Positions 1 to 7,025 of a DNA stretch of 19,700 nucleotides are shown here, piece after piece. The stretch is taken from NCBI GenBank assembly GCA_943912835.1, contig CALTVJ010000029.1, positions 1 through 19,700 of the forward strand, read 5' to 3'. Under the pieces are notes generated by a model that was not told the DNA's origin, did not search any database, and saw nothing but the letters and a program-made list of their open reading frames with translations. The stretch is from an uncultured Porphyromonas sp. GTDB taxonomy: Bacteria; Bacteroidota; Bacteroidia; Bacteroidales; Porphyromonadaceae. Every line of letters begins with the position of its first letter. Position 1 is the stretch's first letter. A program made the position numbers and the translations under genes.

Positions 1-53
1 GTCTAAGTTAGACGACGAGGCTCTTCTCGTTAGGACGATCTTTGTATATTAAG

Positions 54-222
54 GAGATAGATTATAAGCCCACATATGAGACCGTTACATAGGTTACAAA
101 ATGACAAGTTTGGCTTGTCATTTTGAGAGACTTTGCAGAATGAGGTAATCGCAAGGATAGTATAAGCCGAGTGCAGAGCCGAGTGGCGTAGTTATCCAAT
201 AGTCTCATATATATTCTATCTC
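54..222. repeat. MITE-like nested inverted-repeat element
   Basis: The outer arms are GAGATAGATTATA (54-66) and TATATTCTATCTC (210-222), which pair at 12 of 13 positions. Just inside, ATATGAGAC (74-82) matches GTCTCATAT (202-210) exactly, and the match continues imperfectly into the TT and ATA bases. Within this lies a perfect 11-bp hairpin at 98-124. The end motif GAGAC..TTG.ATAA recurs at 19647 near the other edge of the window. No transposase or credible ORF lies inside. The size (about 170 bp), terminal inverted repeats and recurrence suggest a non-autonomous mobile or dispersed repeat; this is inference, and no target-site duplication is evident. Confidence 0.5.
98..124. terminator. Perfect 11-bp hairpin downstream of purN
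   Basis: AAAATGACAAG (98-108) and CTTGTCATTTT (114-124) pair perfectly around a 5-nt loop. The A/T flanks give a U-rich tail on either strand. It could terminate purN transcription (minus strand, stop at 291) or a gene left of the window, but it also sits at the heart of the inverted-repeat element and may only be part of that. It is 167 bp from the purN stop, which is far for a dedicated terminator. Confidence 0.4.
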
Positions 223-290
223 GTGGTATCAACATATCAATACCCCAAACAAAAGGTAAACCGAGTAAATCGTTGAGTCCACAGACAACA

Positions 291-863
291 CTAAAGTTCA
301 TTGATTATATAATGTTCTATCGTCGGAGCATAGAAACGATGCTCTAGCAAATGGATACGACTAGCTAGACAATCTGCCGTATCATTTGGGAGAACAGAGC
401 ATGTCGCTTGGAGCAAATGTCTACCATGATCATACTGCTCATCAACCAAATGAATTGTTATCCCTGACACCGTTTCCCTCGCCTCTACAACAGCTTCATG
501 GACATAGTGACCATACATCCCCTTACCTCCATAAGCAGGAAGCAAAGCAGGGTGAATATTGATAATACGATTAGGAAATCTTTCTAACCAAGGAGATGTA
601 ATCAAATTGAGGTAACCTGCCAATATCACGACATCAACCTCATGTTCACGAAGTTTTTCCAGAGGTAAAACTGCCGAACGCATCTCACTGTTTGTATAGA
701 TATAAACAGGTATAGCAAGGTCTTCTGCCCGTTTTATAACGCCTGCATCTGACTTATTTGTAATCACGCAAGCGACTCTAATAGAGTTGCTTTTTGAAAA
801 ATACTTAATGATTGCTTCTGCATTTGTTCCACTTCCAGAAGCTAAGATTGCTAAGTTATTCAT
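291..863 (-). CDS. purN: Phosphoribosylglycinamide formyltransferase (GAR transformylase 1)
   Basis: PurN transfers a formyl group from 10-formyl-tetrahydrofolate to GAR, the third step of de novo purine synthesis, in the cytoplasm. The 190-aa product has the phosphate-binding GSGTN loop at residues 10-14 and the catalytic motif NIHPALLP, giving Asn102 and His104, with the third catalytic residue Asp145 in YDHG. These correspond to the Asn-His-Asp triad of the E. coli enzyme. The length is slightly below the roughly 210 aa of E. coli, with the domain complete. The ATG at 861-863 directly precedes the conserved N-terminal beta strand, so the start is well supported. It is transcribed divergently from acpP across about 130 bp. 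I see no clear promoter for it. Confidence 0.95.
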   Translation of the reverse strand: MNNLAILASGSGTNAEAIIKYFSKSNSIRVACVITNKSDAGVIKRAEDLAIPVYIYTNSEMRSAVLPLEKLREHEVDVVILAGYLNLITSPWLERFPNRIINIHPALLPAYGGKGMYGHYVHEAVVEARETVSGITIHLVDEQYDHGRHLLQATCSVLPNDTADCLASRIHLLEHRFYAPTIEHYIINEL

Positions 864-873
864 TTTGTTTTAG

Positions 874-881
874 TAACTTTG
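874..881 (+). promoter_or_regulatory. Candidate -7 element of the acpP-fabF-rnc promoter
   Basis: TAACTTTG matches the Bacteroidetes -7 consensus TAnnTTTG exactly. Transcription would begin near 887 and give a leader of about 107 nt before acpP. A good -33 TTTG at the usual spacing is not visible; the nearest TTG (848-850) is about 23 bp away. Confidence 0.5.
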
Positions 882-883
882 TA

Positions 884-908
884 TGCACAAATCAAGCTAT
901 CTTGTGCA
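884..908. promoter_or_regulatory. Inverted repeat TGCACAA-N11-TTGTGCA at the presumed acpP start site
   Basis: TGCACAA (884-890) and TTGTGCA (902-908) form a perfect 7-bp dyad with an 11-nt spacer. It begins 3 bp after the candidate -7 box and so spans the expected transcription start. It could be an operator for a dimeric regulator or a 5' stem-loop on the acpP mRNA. I do not recognise the regulator. Confidence 0.35.
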
Positions 909-993
909 ATTCGCTCAATAATCAACTAAAAATTATGAGGGTGAAACAAAGATAGTGAGAAAGATAATTACTAACATTAATAAGATTAAAACT

Positions 994-1230
994 ATGTCAC
1001 AGATTCAAGAAAAAGTAACAGAAATCATCGTTGATAAGCTTAACTGCAGTGCAGATGAAGTAACTCGCGAAGCAAGCTTCACAGCAGACCTAGGTGCAGA
1101 CTCTCTAGACACTGTAGAGCTTATCATGGAGTTTGAAAAGGCTTTCGATACACAAATTCCTGATCAAGACGCTCAAAACATCAAGACTGTAGGTGACGCT
1201 ATCGATTACATCGAGAGCAAGCAAGCTTAA
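994..1230 (+). CDS. acpP: Acyl carrier protein
   Basis: This 78-aa acidic protein carries growing acyl chains in type II fatty-acid synthesis. The attachment site for 4'-phosphopantetheine is Ser37 in the motif GADSLDTVEL, and the helical acidic pattern typical of ACP follows. The reading frame stays open upstream to a GTG at 955, but the ATG at 994 gives the normal family length and N-terminus and is preceded by the A-rich leader usual in Bacteroidetes, so I chose it. fabF starts 17 bp after the stop, so the two are almost certainly cotranscribed and act in the same pathway. Confidence 0.96.
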   Translation: MSQIQEKVTEIIVDKLNCSADEVTREASFTADLGADSLDTVELIMEFEKAFDTQIPDQDAQNIKTVGDAIDYIESKQA

Positions 1231-1247
1231 ACTAGAACCATTTTATC

Positions 1248-2504
1248 ATGGAACTCAAGCGAGTTGTTATCACAGGTCTCGGAGCCATCACACCACTAGG
1301 TAAGACAAAGGACGAGACTTGGGAGGCACTCAAAGCCGGGAAGAGTGGGGCTGGTCCTATCACCCTCTTCGATGCGTCAAAGCATAAGACGTTCTTCGCT
1401 TGCGAGGTCAAAGACTTCAATGTTGGCGACTATATGGACAAGAAAGAAGCACGTCGTCTTGACCGCTTTGCTCAATTTGCTATGGTGGCAGCAGACGAGA
1501 GTCTTGTTGATGCTAAGCTTAACTTGGAGGCAGAGGATAAGACTAAAATTGGCGTTATCGTAGCTAGTGGTATCGGAGGACTATCGACATTCGAGGAAGA
1601 GGTGATGGGTTACGACAAAGAGCGTGGGCCTCGCTTCAATCCATTCTTTATCCCCAAGATGATCAGCGATATCGCCGCAGGTCACATATCGATGAAGTAT
1701 GGCTTCCATGGTCCCAACTACTCGACTGCTAGTGCTTGTGCTTCTAGTACTAATGCGCTCATTGACGCAGCACACCTTATTCGTTTAGGTAAAGCCAACA
1801 TTATTTTGGCTGGCGGTGCTGAGGCTAGTATTTGTGCTGCTGGTGTAGGAGGCTTCAATATGATGAATGCCCTCTCTACGCGCAACGATGAGGCTGAGCG
1901 CGCATCACGTCCATTCTCGGCAAGCCGTGATGGCTTCGTTATGGGGGAGGGTGCCGCTGTAATGGTGCTAGAGGAGCTAGAACATGCTTTAGCTCGTGGA
2001 GCTCACATCTATGCTGAGCTCGTTGGTACAGGTCTTTCGGCTGATGCTTATCACCTTACGGCTACTCACCCAGAGGGACTTGGGGCTAAACTCGTAATGA
2101 GTAACGCCCTCGAGGACGCAGGTCTACGCCCAGAAGATATTGATTATATCAATGTCCATGGTACTTCTACTCCTGTTGGAGATATCAGTGAGATGAAAGC
2201 AATTAAAGATGTTTTCGGCTCTCATGCTTACGAACTAAATATCTCATCAACAAAGAGTATGACTGGTCACCTACTTGGTGCTGCTGGTGCATTAGAAGCT
2301 ATGATTGCTGTAAAGAGTGTTGAAGAAGATATCGTACCTCCAACCATCAATCACGCTGAAGGTGATGAAGATCCAGAAATTGATTATAAACTCAATTTCA
2401 CATTCAACACGGCTCAAAAACGCCATGTAGAAGCTGCTCTATCGAACACTTTCGGTTTCGGTGGACACAACGCAAGTGTGATCTTCAAGAAATACAAAGC
2501 TTAA
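1248..2504 (+). CDS. fabF: Beta-ketoacyl-ACP synthase II
   Basis: FabF condenses malonyl-ACP with acyl-ACP in fatty-acid elongation. The 418-aa product has the thiolase fold with the catalytic Cys164 in STASACASS, His304 in NVHGTSTPVGD and His341 in SMTGHLLGAAG (with Lys336), the Cys-His-His triad of KAS I/II. The glycine-rich C-terminal FGFGGHNAS motif is present. Size and N-terminus (MELKRVVITGLGAITPLG) fit FabF rather than FabB or FabH. It sits between acpP (17 bp upstream) and rnc (34 bp downstream), a classic Bacteroidetes order. Confidence 0.96.
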   Translation: MELKRVVITGLGAITPLGKTKDETWEALKAGKSGAGPITLFDASKHKTFFACEVKDFNVGDYMDKKEARRLDRFAQFAMVAADESLVDAKLNLEAEDKTKIGVIVASGIGGLSTFEEEVMGYDKERGPRFNPFFIPKMISDIAAGHISMKYGFHGPNYSTASACASSTNALIDAAHLIRLGKANIILAGGAEASICAAGVGGFNMMNALSTRNDEAERASRPFSASRDGFVMGEGAAVMVLEELEHALARGAHIYAELVGTGLSADAYHLTATHPEGLGAKLVMSNALEDAGLRPEDIDYINVHGTSTPVGDISEMKAIKDVFGSHAYELNISSTKSMTGHLLGAAGALEAMIAVKSVEEDIVPPTINHAEGDEDPEIDYKLNFTFNTAQKRHVEAALSNTFGFGGHNASVIFKKYKA

Positions 2505-2525
2505 TCTATAAGTAAGTAGAGTATC

Positions 2526-2541
2526 CATACCTTTACGTATG
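2526..2541 (+). promoter_or_regulatory. Small hairpin enclosing the rnc start codon
   Basis: CATAC (2526-2530) pairs with GTATG (2537-2541) around CTTTAC; the ATG of rnc at 2539-2541 is inside the stem. With only 5 bp it is weak alone, but it lies 24 nt before a much stronger hairpin in the same mRNA. Confidence 0.3.
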
Positions 2542-3309
2542 ATTCGTAAACTCTTATTCCATATTCAAAGGCTCTTCACTAAAAAAGCTGAAGAGCCTTT
2601 GCTCCGTTTACCCGATTTATTAGGGTTCTATCCCAGAGATTGGGACTACTATAAGCTAGCCTTTACTCACAGCTCGATGAATGAGCTAGACAAAGACGGC
2701 TATAAACTAAACAATGAACGTCTAGAATTTCTTGGCGACAGTGTCTTAGCAACGGCGATGAGTCATCATCTATACATAGCTTACAAACATTGGGACGAAG
2801 GTGCCCTCAGTAAGCGTCGCTCTGCCTTGGTCAAACGTGCTGTTAATAATGCTTTAGCTAAACGTATGGGGCTCGAGCTTATGCTACGCTTTAAGCAAGA
2901 CGGACATAAGCTATCGGCAGACACCTACGGCAACACTTTAGAAGCCCTCATCGGTGCAATTTTTCTAGACCGTGGTTATGCCGTTGCCGAACGATTTGTA
3001 CACCTACGTCTACTCCCCTTGTTTAAGGAACTAGAGGCGAGCTTAGTCGAACAAACGACGAATTATAAAAGCCTTCTGCTTGAATGGGTTCAACAACACC
3101 ACCTGAACCTTGAGTTTCGTATGCTTGCAGAGCCCAAAAAAGTTGGTGGGACTTTCGTATGTGCTATCTACATTGATGATAAACGCATCAGTATAGGACG
3201 AGGAAGTAATAAAAAAGAAGCTCATCAAGAGGCTGCACATCTAGCATTAGAAGCACTGAAAACAGCAGATCCGAGTATTGCCAAAGACATCAAATCAAGA
3301 GAAAACTAA
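2539..3309 (+). CDS. rnc: Ribonuclease III
   Basis: RNase III cleaves double-stranded RNA and matures rRNA precursors and some mRNAs. The 256-aa protein has an N-terminal extension of about 30 residues, the RNase III signature NNERLEFLGDSVL (59-71; Glu60, Glu63 and Asp67 match E. coli Glu38, Glu41 and Asp45), the second acidic cluster GNTLEALIGAIFLDRGY (131-147) with catalytic Glu135, and a C-terminal dsRNA-binding domain at about 178-245. The residue equivalent to E. coli Asp114 is Asn132 here. The chosen ATG at 2539 lies in a small hairpin, and codons 10-21 form a perfect 13-bp hairpin (separate entry). It is the third gene of the acpP-fabF-rnc operon. Confidence 0.95.
   Translation: MIRKLLFHIQRLFTKKAEEPLLRLPDLLGFYPRDWDYYKLAFTHSSMNELDKDGYKLNNERLEFLGDSVLATAMSHHLYIAYKHWDEGALSKRRSALVKRAVNNALAKRMGLELMLRFKQDGHKLSADTYGNTLEALIGAIFLDRGYAVAERFVHLRLLPLFKELEASLVEQTTNYKSLLLEWVQQHHLNLEFRMLAEPKKVGGTFVCAIYIDDKRISIGRGSNKKEAHQEAAHLALEALKTADPSIAKDIKSREN
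2566..2601 (+). promoter_or_regulatory. Perfect 13-bp hairpin within the 5' coding part of rnc
   Basis: CAAAGGCTCTTCA (2566-2578) and TGAAGAGCCTTTG (2589-2601) pair without mismatch around a 10-nt loop, covering codons 10-21 of the RNase III gene. No T-run follows, so it does not look like a terminator. E. coli RNase III limits its own synthesis by cutting a stem in its 5' leader; a similar cis-acting cleavage or translation-control element is plausible here, but the function is inferred. Confidence 0.5.
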
Positions 3310-3316
3310 AACATAG

Positions 3317-3354
3317 TGGCTTTATTATTTTACAATCCCCAATAAAATAAGCCA
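3317..3354 (+). terminator. Imperfect hairpin after rnc
   Basis: TGGCTT (3317-3322) pairs with AAGCCA (3349-3354) and the stem continues for a few A/T pairs after a one-base bulge; TTGATTTTG follows. It begins 8 bp after the rnc stop. The weak A/T inner stem makes it a modest terminator candidate for the acpP-fabF-rnc unit. Confidence 0.4.
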
Positions 3355-3411
3355 TTGATTTTGTCATTCTCAAAGCACCAACAAAATTAAAGGTCAAAAA
3401 CCTTTTGCGTT

Positions 3412-3419
3412 TATTTTTG
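3412..3419 (+). promoter_or_regulatory. Candidate -7 element for the helicase-dipeptidase unit
   Basis: TATTTTTG matches TAnnTTTG and would start transcription about 45 nt before the ATG at 3472. No convincing -33 element is seen. The 162-bp gap after rnc otherwise holds only the weak hairpin above. Confidence 0.4.
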
Positions 3420-3471
3420 TTTAGTAAAGAAGTGGGCATAGGGTAGCGTGGGGCTACACATTGTGCCCCCA

Positions 3472-5358
3472 ATGTTCTCCAATAATGGAGAGCTAGTCAA
3501 TATAAATTATAATTATCCATTGAAGACATTTCAAGACTTAGGGCTTAACCCTAACATTTGTCAAGCCGTTGCTGAGCTTGGCTACGAACAACCTATGCCC
3601 GTCCAAGAGGCTGTAATCCCTTATCTTTTGAGAGAGCCTATAGACCTAGTAGCTTTGGCACAGACTGGAACTGGTAAAACAGCCGCTTTCGGTCTTCCTC
3701 TATTACACAAATTATCTGAAAGCCATTCTAATAGTGGCCAACCCAAAGCACTTGTACTCTGCCCAACTCGTGAACTTTGTTTACAAATTGCTGATGACCT
3801 TGCAGAGTATAGCAAATATCTCCCTAACGTTCGTATCCTACCTGTATACGGAGGTAGCAGCATTGAAGCACAAATACGAGTACTTAAAAGAGGTGTCGAA
3901 GTAGTTGTAGCTACACCAGGACGATTAATAGACCTTATGGAAAGAGGTGTGGCTCGTCTGGAGGAAGTTGAGACTGTTGTACTAGACGAAGCAGACGAAA
4001 TGCTCAATATGGGCTTTACCGACAGTATCGAACAGATACTTGGAGCTGTACCAACAGAACGCCACTTACTGCTTTTCTCTGCCACGATGCCCAAAGAAGT
4101 CGCTCAGATTGCTAAGCGTTATTTACAAAAACCTCAAGAGATTGTCATCGGCAACAAAAACGAAGGTAACGCCAACATCAAACACGTCCATTATATGGTC
4201 ACGGCAAGACACAAATACTTAGCTCTAAAACGCATTGCAGACTATTATCCGAACATATACGGGATAGTATTCTGTCGCACGCGTAAAGAGACTCAAGAAA
4301 TTGCCGATGCCCTGATTAAAGACGGATACAATGCCGACTCGCTTCACGGAGAGCTTAGCCAAGCGCAAAGAGATTATGTAATGCAGAAGTTTCGCTTGCG
4401 TAACTTACAAATACTTGTTGCTACCGATGTAGCGGCAAGAGGTCTCGATGTAAACGATCTAACCCATGTGATCCACTACGGATTGCCAGACGATATTGCG
4501 AGCTTCACACACCGTTCTGGGCGTACCGCTAGAGCAGGAAAAACGGGACTCTCAATCGCTATCTGCCATAGTCGTGAACGTGGCAAGCTCCGTGACATAG
4601 AAAAAATCATCAACAGCAAAATAGAGCGTGTCAAGATCCCAACAGGAAAAGATATTTGCGAAAAACAACTGTTTAATCTCGCAGATCGCTTGGAGCGTGT
4701 AGATGTTGCAGAAGACGCAACATTAGAAGCCTTGATACCAGCTATCATGCACAAACTTGATTGGCTGGACAAAGAAGAGTTACTCCGTAGACTTATGCTC
4801 ATGGAGTTTCGTCGCTTGCTTGACTACTACGAACGTGTCGAAGAAATCGAAGAGGTTGACGAACGCTCTGCTCGAAATGAACGTGGGGAGAGCGACAAAA
4901 CAAAACGCAATCGTCGTAGTGAAGTTGGTATGACACGCCTCTTTATCAACTTCGGTAAGGTGGACAAGATGTTCCCTAACAAGCTCATCGAATTAGTCAA
5001 TAAATGCGTTCCTGGACGTGTGAAGATTGGCAAGATTGATTTGATGCAGAAATTCTCGTTCTTTGACGTTGCTGAGGAAGATGCTCAAGACGTTGTCGAC
5101 TCGATGAAGCAATATGAGGTAGATGGTCGTCGTATTGTCGTTGACTTTGCAGACAATGCTCCTAGTGGAGATAAAAAAGGTCGCAAATCATTTGCAGAAG
5201 ATAAAAAAGGGGGCAGACGAAGTAGTTCTCGCGAACGTTCATTCTCTTCAGCAAGAAGCAACGAACGAGATGCAGCTCGCAGATCAAGCCGTCGTAGAGA
5301 GCAAACAAACGAAGACAGCTACTTCGACAAGTTTGATCGTAAGAAATCACGCAAATAA
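3472..5358 (+). CDS. DEAD-box ATP-dependent RNA helicase (DeaD/CsdA type with DbpA-like RNA-binding domain)
   Basis: It unwinds structured RNA using ATP, probably in ribosome assembly or cold adaptation. Numbered from the ATG at 3472 (628 aa), it shows the Q motif (about 20-45), motif I AQTGTGKT (63-70), PTREL, TPGRLID, motif II DEAD (172-175), motif III SAT (203-205), motif V VATDVAARGLDV and motif VI HRSGRTARAG (347-356). A DbpA/CsdA-type RNA-binding domain follows (about 487-560), then a basic Ser/Arg/Lys-rich tail to the end. The frame is open to a GTG at 3448, but the ATG at 3472 is the better start: it is downstream of the candidate promoter with a normal leader. The stop overlaps the next gene's ATG by one base. 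Confidence 0.93.
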   Translation: MFSNNGELVNINYNYPLKTFQDLGLNPNICQAVAELGYEQPMPVQEAVIPYLLREPIDLVALAQTGTGKTAAFGLPLLHKLSESHSNSGQPKALVLCPTRELCLQIADDLAEYSKYLPNVRILPVYGGSSIEAQIRVLKRGVEVVVATPGRLIDLMERGVARLEEVETVVLDEADEMLNMGFTDSIEQILGAVPTERHLLLFSATMPKEVAQIAKRYLQKPQEIVIGNKNEGNANIKHVHYMVTARHKYLALKRIADYYPNIYGIVFCRTRKETQEIADALIKDGYNADSLHGELSQAQRDYVMQKFRLRNLQILVATDVAARGLDVNDLTHVIHYGLPDDIASFTHRSGRTARAGKTGLSIAICHSRERGKLRDIEKIINSKIERVKIPTGKDICEKQLFNLADRLERVDVAEDATLEALIPAIMHKLDWLDKEELLRRLMLMEFRRLLDYYERVEEIEEVDERSARNERGESDKTKRNRRSEVGMTRLFINFGKVDKMFPNKLIELVNKCVPGRVKIGKIDLMQKFSFFDVAEEDAQDVVDSMKQYEVDGRRIVVDFADNAPSGDKKGRKSFAEDKKGGRRSSSRERSFSSARSNERDAARRSSRRREQTNEDSYFDKFDRKKSRK

Positions 5359-6035
5359 TGTATTCTATCCTCAGATTTGTTCTTCCTTCACTTTTTATCC
5401 TAAAGGTGACCTTGAGTCTTGGAGCACAAGACTACGCCCCTAAGATGAAAAGCAGAAACCTCATAGACATTCAGACACTTGATCCCAGTATTCAAGTGCA
5501 ACTGAAGTATGCAACAACGGACAATTTTGTAGGAGAAAACATGTATGGTGATCTGAAGCGTTGCTACTTGGAACGTGGTTTTGCCGAACGCATTCGACGC
5601 GCTCAACAAGAGCTCAAACGCCAGAAACCCAATTATAGTCTACTTATCTTTGATGGAGCCAGACCACAAAGCATACAACGCAAGATGTATCAAAAAGTAG
5701 CTGGTACACCTCTCAAGATTTACGTTGCACCTCCATCGCGTGGGGGGCGCCACAATTATGGTGTTGCTGTAGACTTAACCATAATTGATGACAAGGGGAA
5801 AGAGCTAGATATGGGGACAGCCTTTGACTACTTCGGAGAGGAAGCTCATGTAGGCAAGGAAGACCAATTCGTTCGCTCTGGTAAATTTAAACCCATAGTC
5901 AAGAGCAATCGCCTTTTATTGCAAAACATTATGAAGTCTGTTGGCCTTCGTCCTTACGACAAAGAGTGGTGGCATTACCAAGAGCTGATACCTATGTCTG
6001 AGGTGCGTCGACGCTACAAATTACTCGACTTCTAA
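5358..6035 (+). CDS. VanX-like D-Ala-D-Ala dipeptidase (peptidase M15D), exported
   Basis: This family hydrolyses D-alanyl-D-alanine with a zinc ion. The 225-aa product begins with a hydrophobic signal peptide (about 1-23, ending LSLGA before QDY). Zinc ligands His132 and Asp139 lie in GGRHNYGVAVDLT, and catalytic Glu203 with third ligand His206 lie in EWWHY; Arg102 in FDGARPQS matches the VanX substrate-site arginine. The export signal places it in the periplasm, unlike cytosolic VanX, which suggests a role in recycling wall dipeptide or degrading peptidoglycan fragments rather than glycopeptide resistance; no vanH or vanA gene is nearby. Its ATG overlaps the helicase stop (TAATG), so translation is probably coupled. 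Confidence 0.9.
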   Translation: MYSILRFVLPSLFILKVTLSLGAQDYAPKMKSRNLIDIQTLDPSIQVQLKYATTDNFVGENMYGDLKRCYLERGFAERIRRAQQELKRQKPNYSLLIFDGARPQSIQRKMYQKVAGTPLKIYVAPPSRGGRHNYGVAVDLTIIDDKGKELDMGTAFDYFGEEAHVGKEDQFVRSGKFKPIVKSNRLLLQNIMKSVGLRPYDKEWWHYQELIPMSEVRRRYKLLDF

Positions 6036-6046
6036 TTCCTTCACAA

Positions 6047-6096
6047 ATAAAAGAAAAGGCTACTGAAAATTAATTTTCAGTAGCCTTTTCTTTTAT
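6047..6096. terminator. Bidirectional terminator: 50-bp perfect palindrome
   Basis: The sequence is its own reverse complement from 6047 to 6096 (25-bp arms centred on TTAA at 6070-6073). It has a G/C core (GGCTACTG with CAGTAGCC) and runs of A on one side and T on the other, so it gives a terminator hairpin with a U-rich tail in both directions. It lies in the 69-bp gap between the convergent dipeptidase and nitroreductase genes and would serve both. Confidence 0.9.
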
Positions 6097-6104
6097 CCTC
6101 TTGA

Positions 6105-6830
6105 CTATATACGATGATACTGTTCATCAAACGGCAAGCGGAAACGTTCTCCCCAAACACCTCCTTCGGCACGGATACCACACGATACTAGTAGGCTAAC
6201 CTTAGCACCACGAGGTAATTTCAGGATACGAGCTACACGCACTTCATCACAGCCTTCAATTGGGCAGGTGTCATAGCCCTTCTCTGCCATAGCAATCATA
6301 AAGGTCTGAGCAACCAAAGCGCAACTCTTGTGATTTTTTGCGACAATATCACCCTCCATAACCCCTCGAGTAATAGGTCTAAATAAGCCAGTAATACAAG
6401 CCATTGCTTTACGAAAAATGCCAAATAAGCCGAAAAAACGAGTATATAAAAGCGGGATAATCTTACCATAATAAACTTTATATCGTTCTTGGCGAGCTGC
6501 CCAACGTTCTTGAGGGCTATTGCGCTCCACATTACCCATCTCAAAATCCATCACACGTTTAGCATGCTCAATAGCTTTATCTCCTCGTGTCACAAATACA
6601 ACAATTTGGTCTGCAGAACTCACTGCAGTTTGCCCTAAGCAGGCTTCAGTCAATTGTTTTTTAACTTGAGGATTGGTTATATGATAAGCCTCCCATAGTT
6701 GTAAATTGGAACTTGTTGGAGCCAACTGAGCTTCTTCTATACAAGCCTTGACTACTTCAGGGTCAAGTGGTTGTTTAGCGTCATACAGTCTTACTGCACG
6801 ACGAAAATTCAAAATTTCTTTAAGTGTCAT
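6105..6830 (-). CDS. Nitroreductase-family FMN oxidoreductase
   Basis: The protein has the nitroreductase-family N-terminus: RRAVRLYDAKQPL (an FMN-phosphate-contacting arginine segment), then EEAQLAPTSSNLQLWEAY, and a C-terminal section with GYDTCPIEGCDE and a final strand before the end. Members reduce nitro compounds, quinones or enones with NAD(P)H; the substrate cannot be told from sequence. Starts are possible at 6830 (241 aa) and 6854 (249 aa); the reading frame reaches a TTG at 6863. I favour 6830 because the N-terminal helix begins MTLKEILNFRRA and because a candidate -7 element at 6861-6868 would place the transcript start at or after the 6854 ATG. It converges with the dipeptidase gene. 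Confidence 0.88.
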   Translation of the reverse strand: MTLKEILNFRRAVRLYDAKQPLDPEVVKACIEEAQLAPTSSNLQLWEAYHITNPQVKKQLTEACLGQTAVSSADQIVVFVTRGDKAIEHAKRVMDFEMGNVERNSPQERWAARQERYKVYYGKIIPLLYTRFFGLFGIFRKAMACITGLFRPITRGVMEGDIVAKNHKSCALVAQTFMIAMAEKGYDTCPIEGCDEVRVARILKLPRGAKVSLLVSCGIRAEGGVWGERFRLPFDEQYHRI

Positions 6831-6860
6831 TTTCTTTAATCTCTCTGAGAGCATTACAAA

Positions 6861-6868
6861 CAAGTATA
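6861..6868 (-). promoter_or_regulatory. Candidate -7 element of the nitroreductase gene
   Basis: On the minus strand TATACTTG differs from TAnnTTTG at one base. It would start transcription near 6855 and leave a leader of about 25 nt to the ATG at 6830. No good -33 element is visible. Confidence 0.3.
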
Positions 6869-6956
6869 TAAACTTAAACTCAATAAAATCTCTTTAGTTC
6901 ACAGCATTATACCTAAAATAAAATGATTGCTAAAAGATTTAATTATGTACAACAAC

Positions 6957-6992
6957 AAGGGAGGCAATACCATGGATAGTATTACCTCCCTT
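6957..6992 (-). terminator. Terminator of the surface lipoprotein gene
   Basis: AAGGGAGGCAATAC (6957-6970) and GTATTACCTCCCTT (6979-6992) form a 14-bp stem with an 8-nt loop and one irregular pair. In plus-strand RNA that pair is C-A, but in minus-strand RNA it is a G-U wobble, so the stem is complete only for minus-strand transcripts. A T-rich stretch (TTGTTGTTGTA) follows on the minus strand. It lies 33 bp past the lipoprotein stop. Confidence 0.8.
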
Positions 6993-7025
6993 ATTCAGTT
7001 AATATTTACCTAAAAATGGGAAATA

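Noticed and set aside
62..301. 79-aa minus-strand ORF at the left edge
   Set aside because: It lies across the inverted-repeat element, overlaps the end of purN and has no recognisable domain; it is probably chance.
3621..4094. 157-aa minus-strand ORF inside the helicase gene
   Set aside because: It is antisense to conserved helicase motifs, Ser/Arg-rich and without a domain; it is a shadow of the real gene.
5358..6035. Glycopeptide resistance cluster
   Set aside because: The VanX-like enzyme is exported and no vanH, vanA or regulator genes lie nearby.
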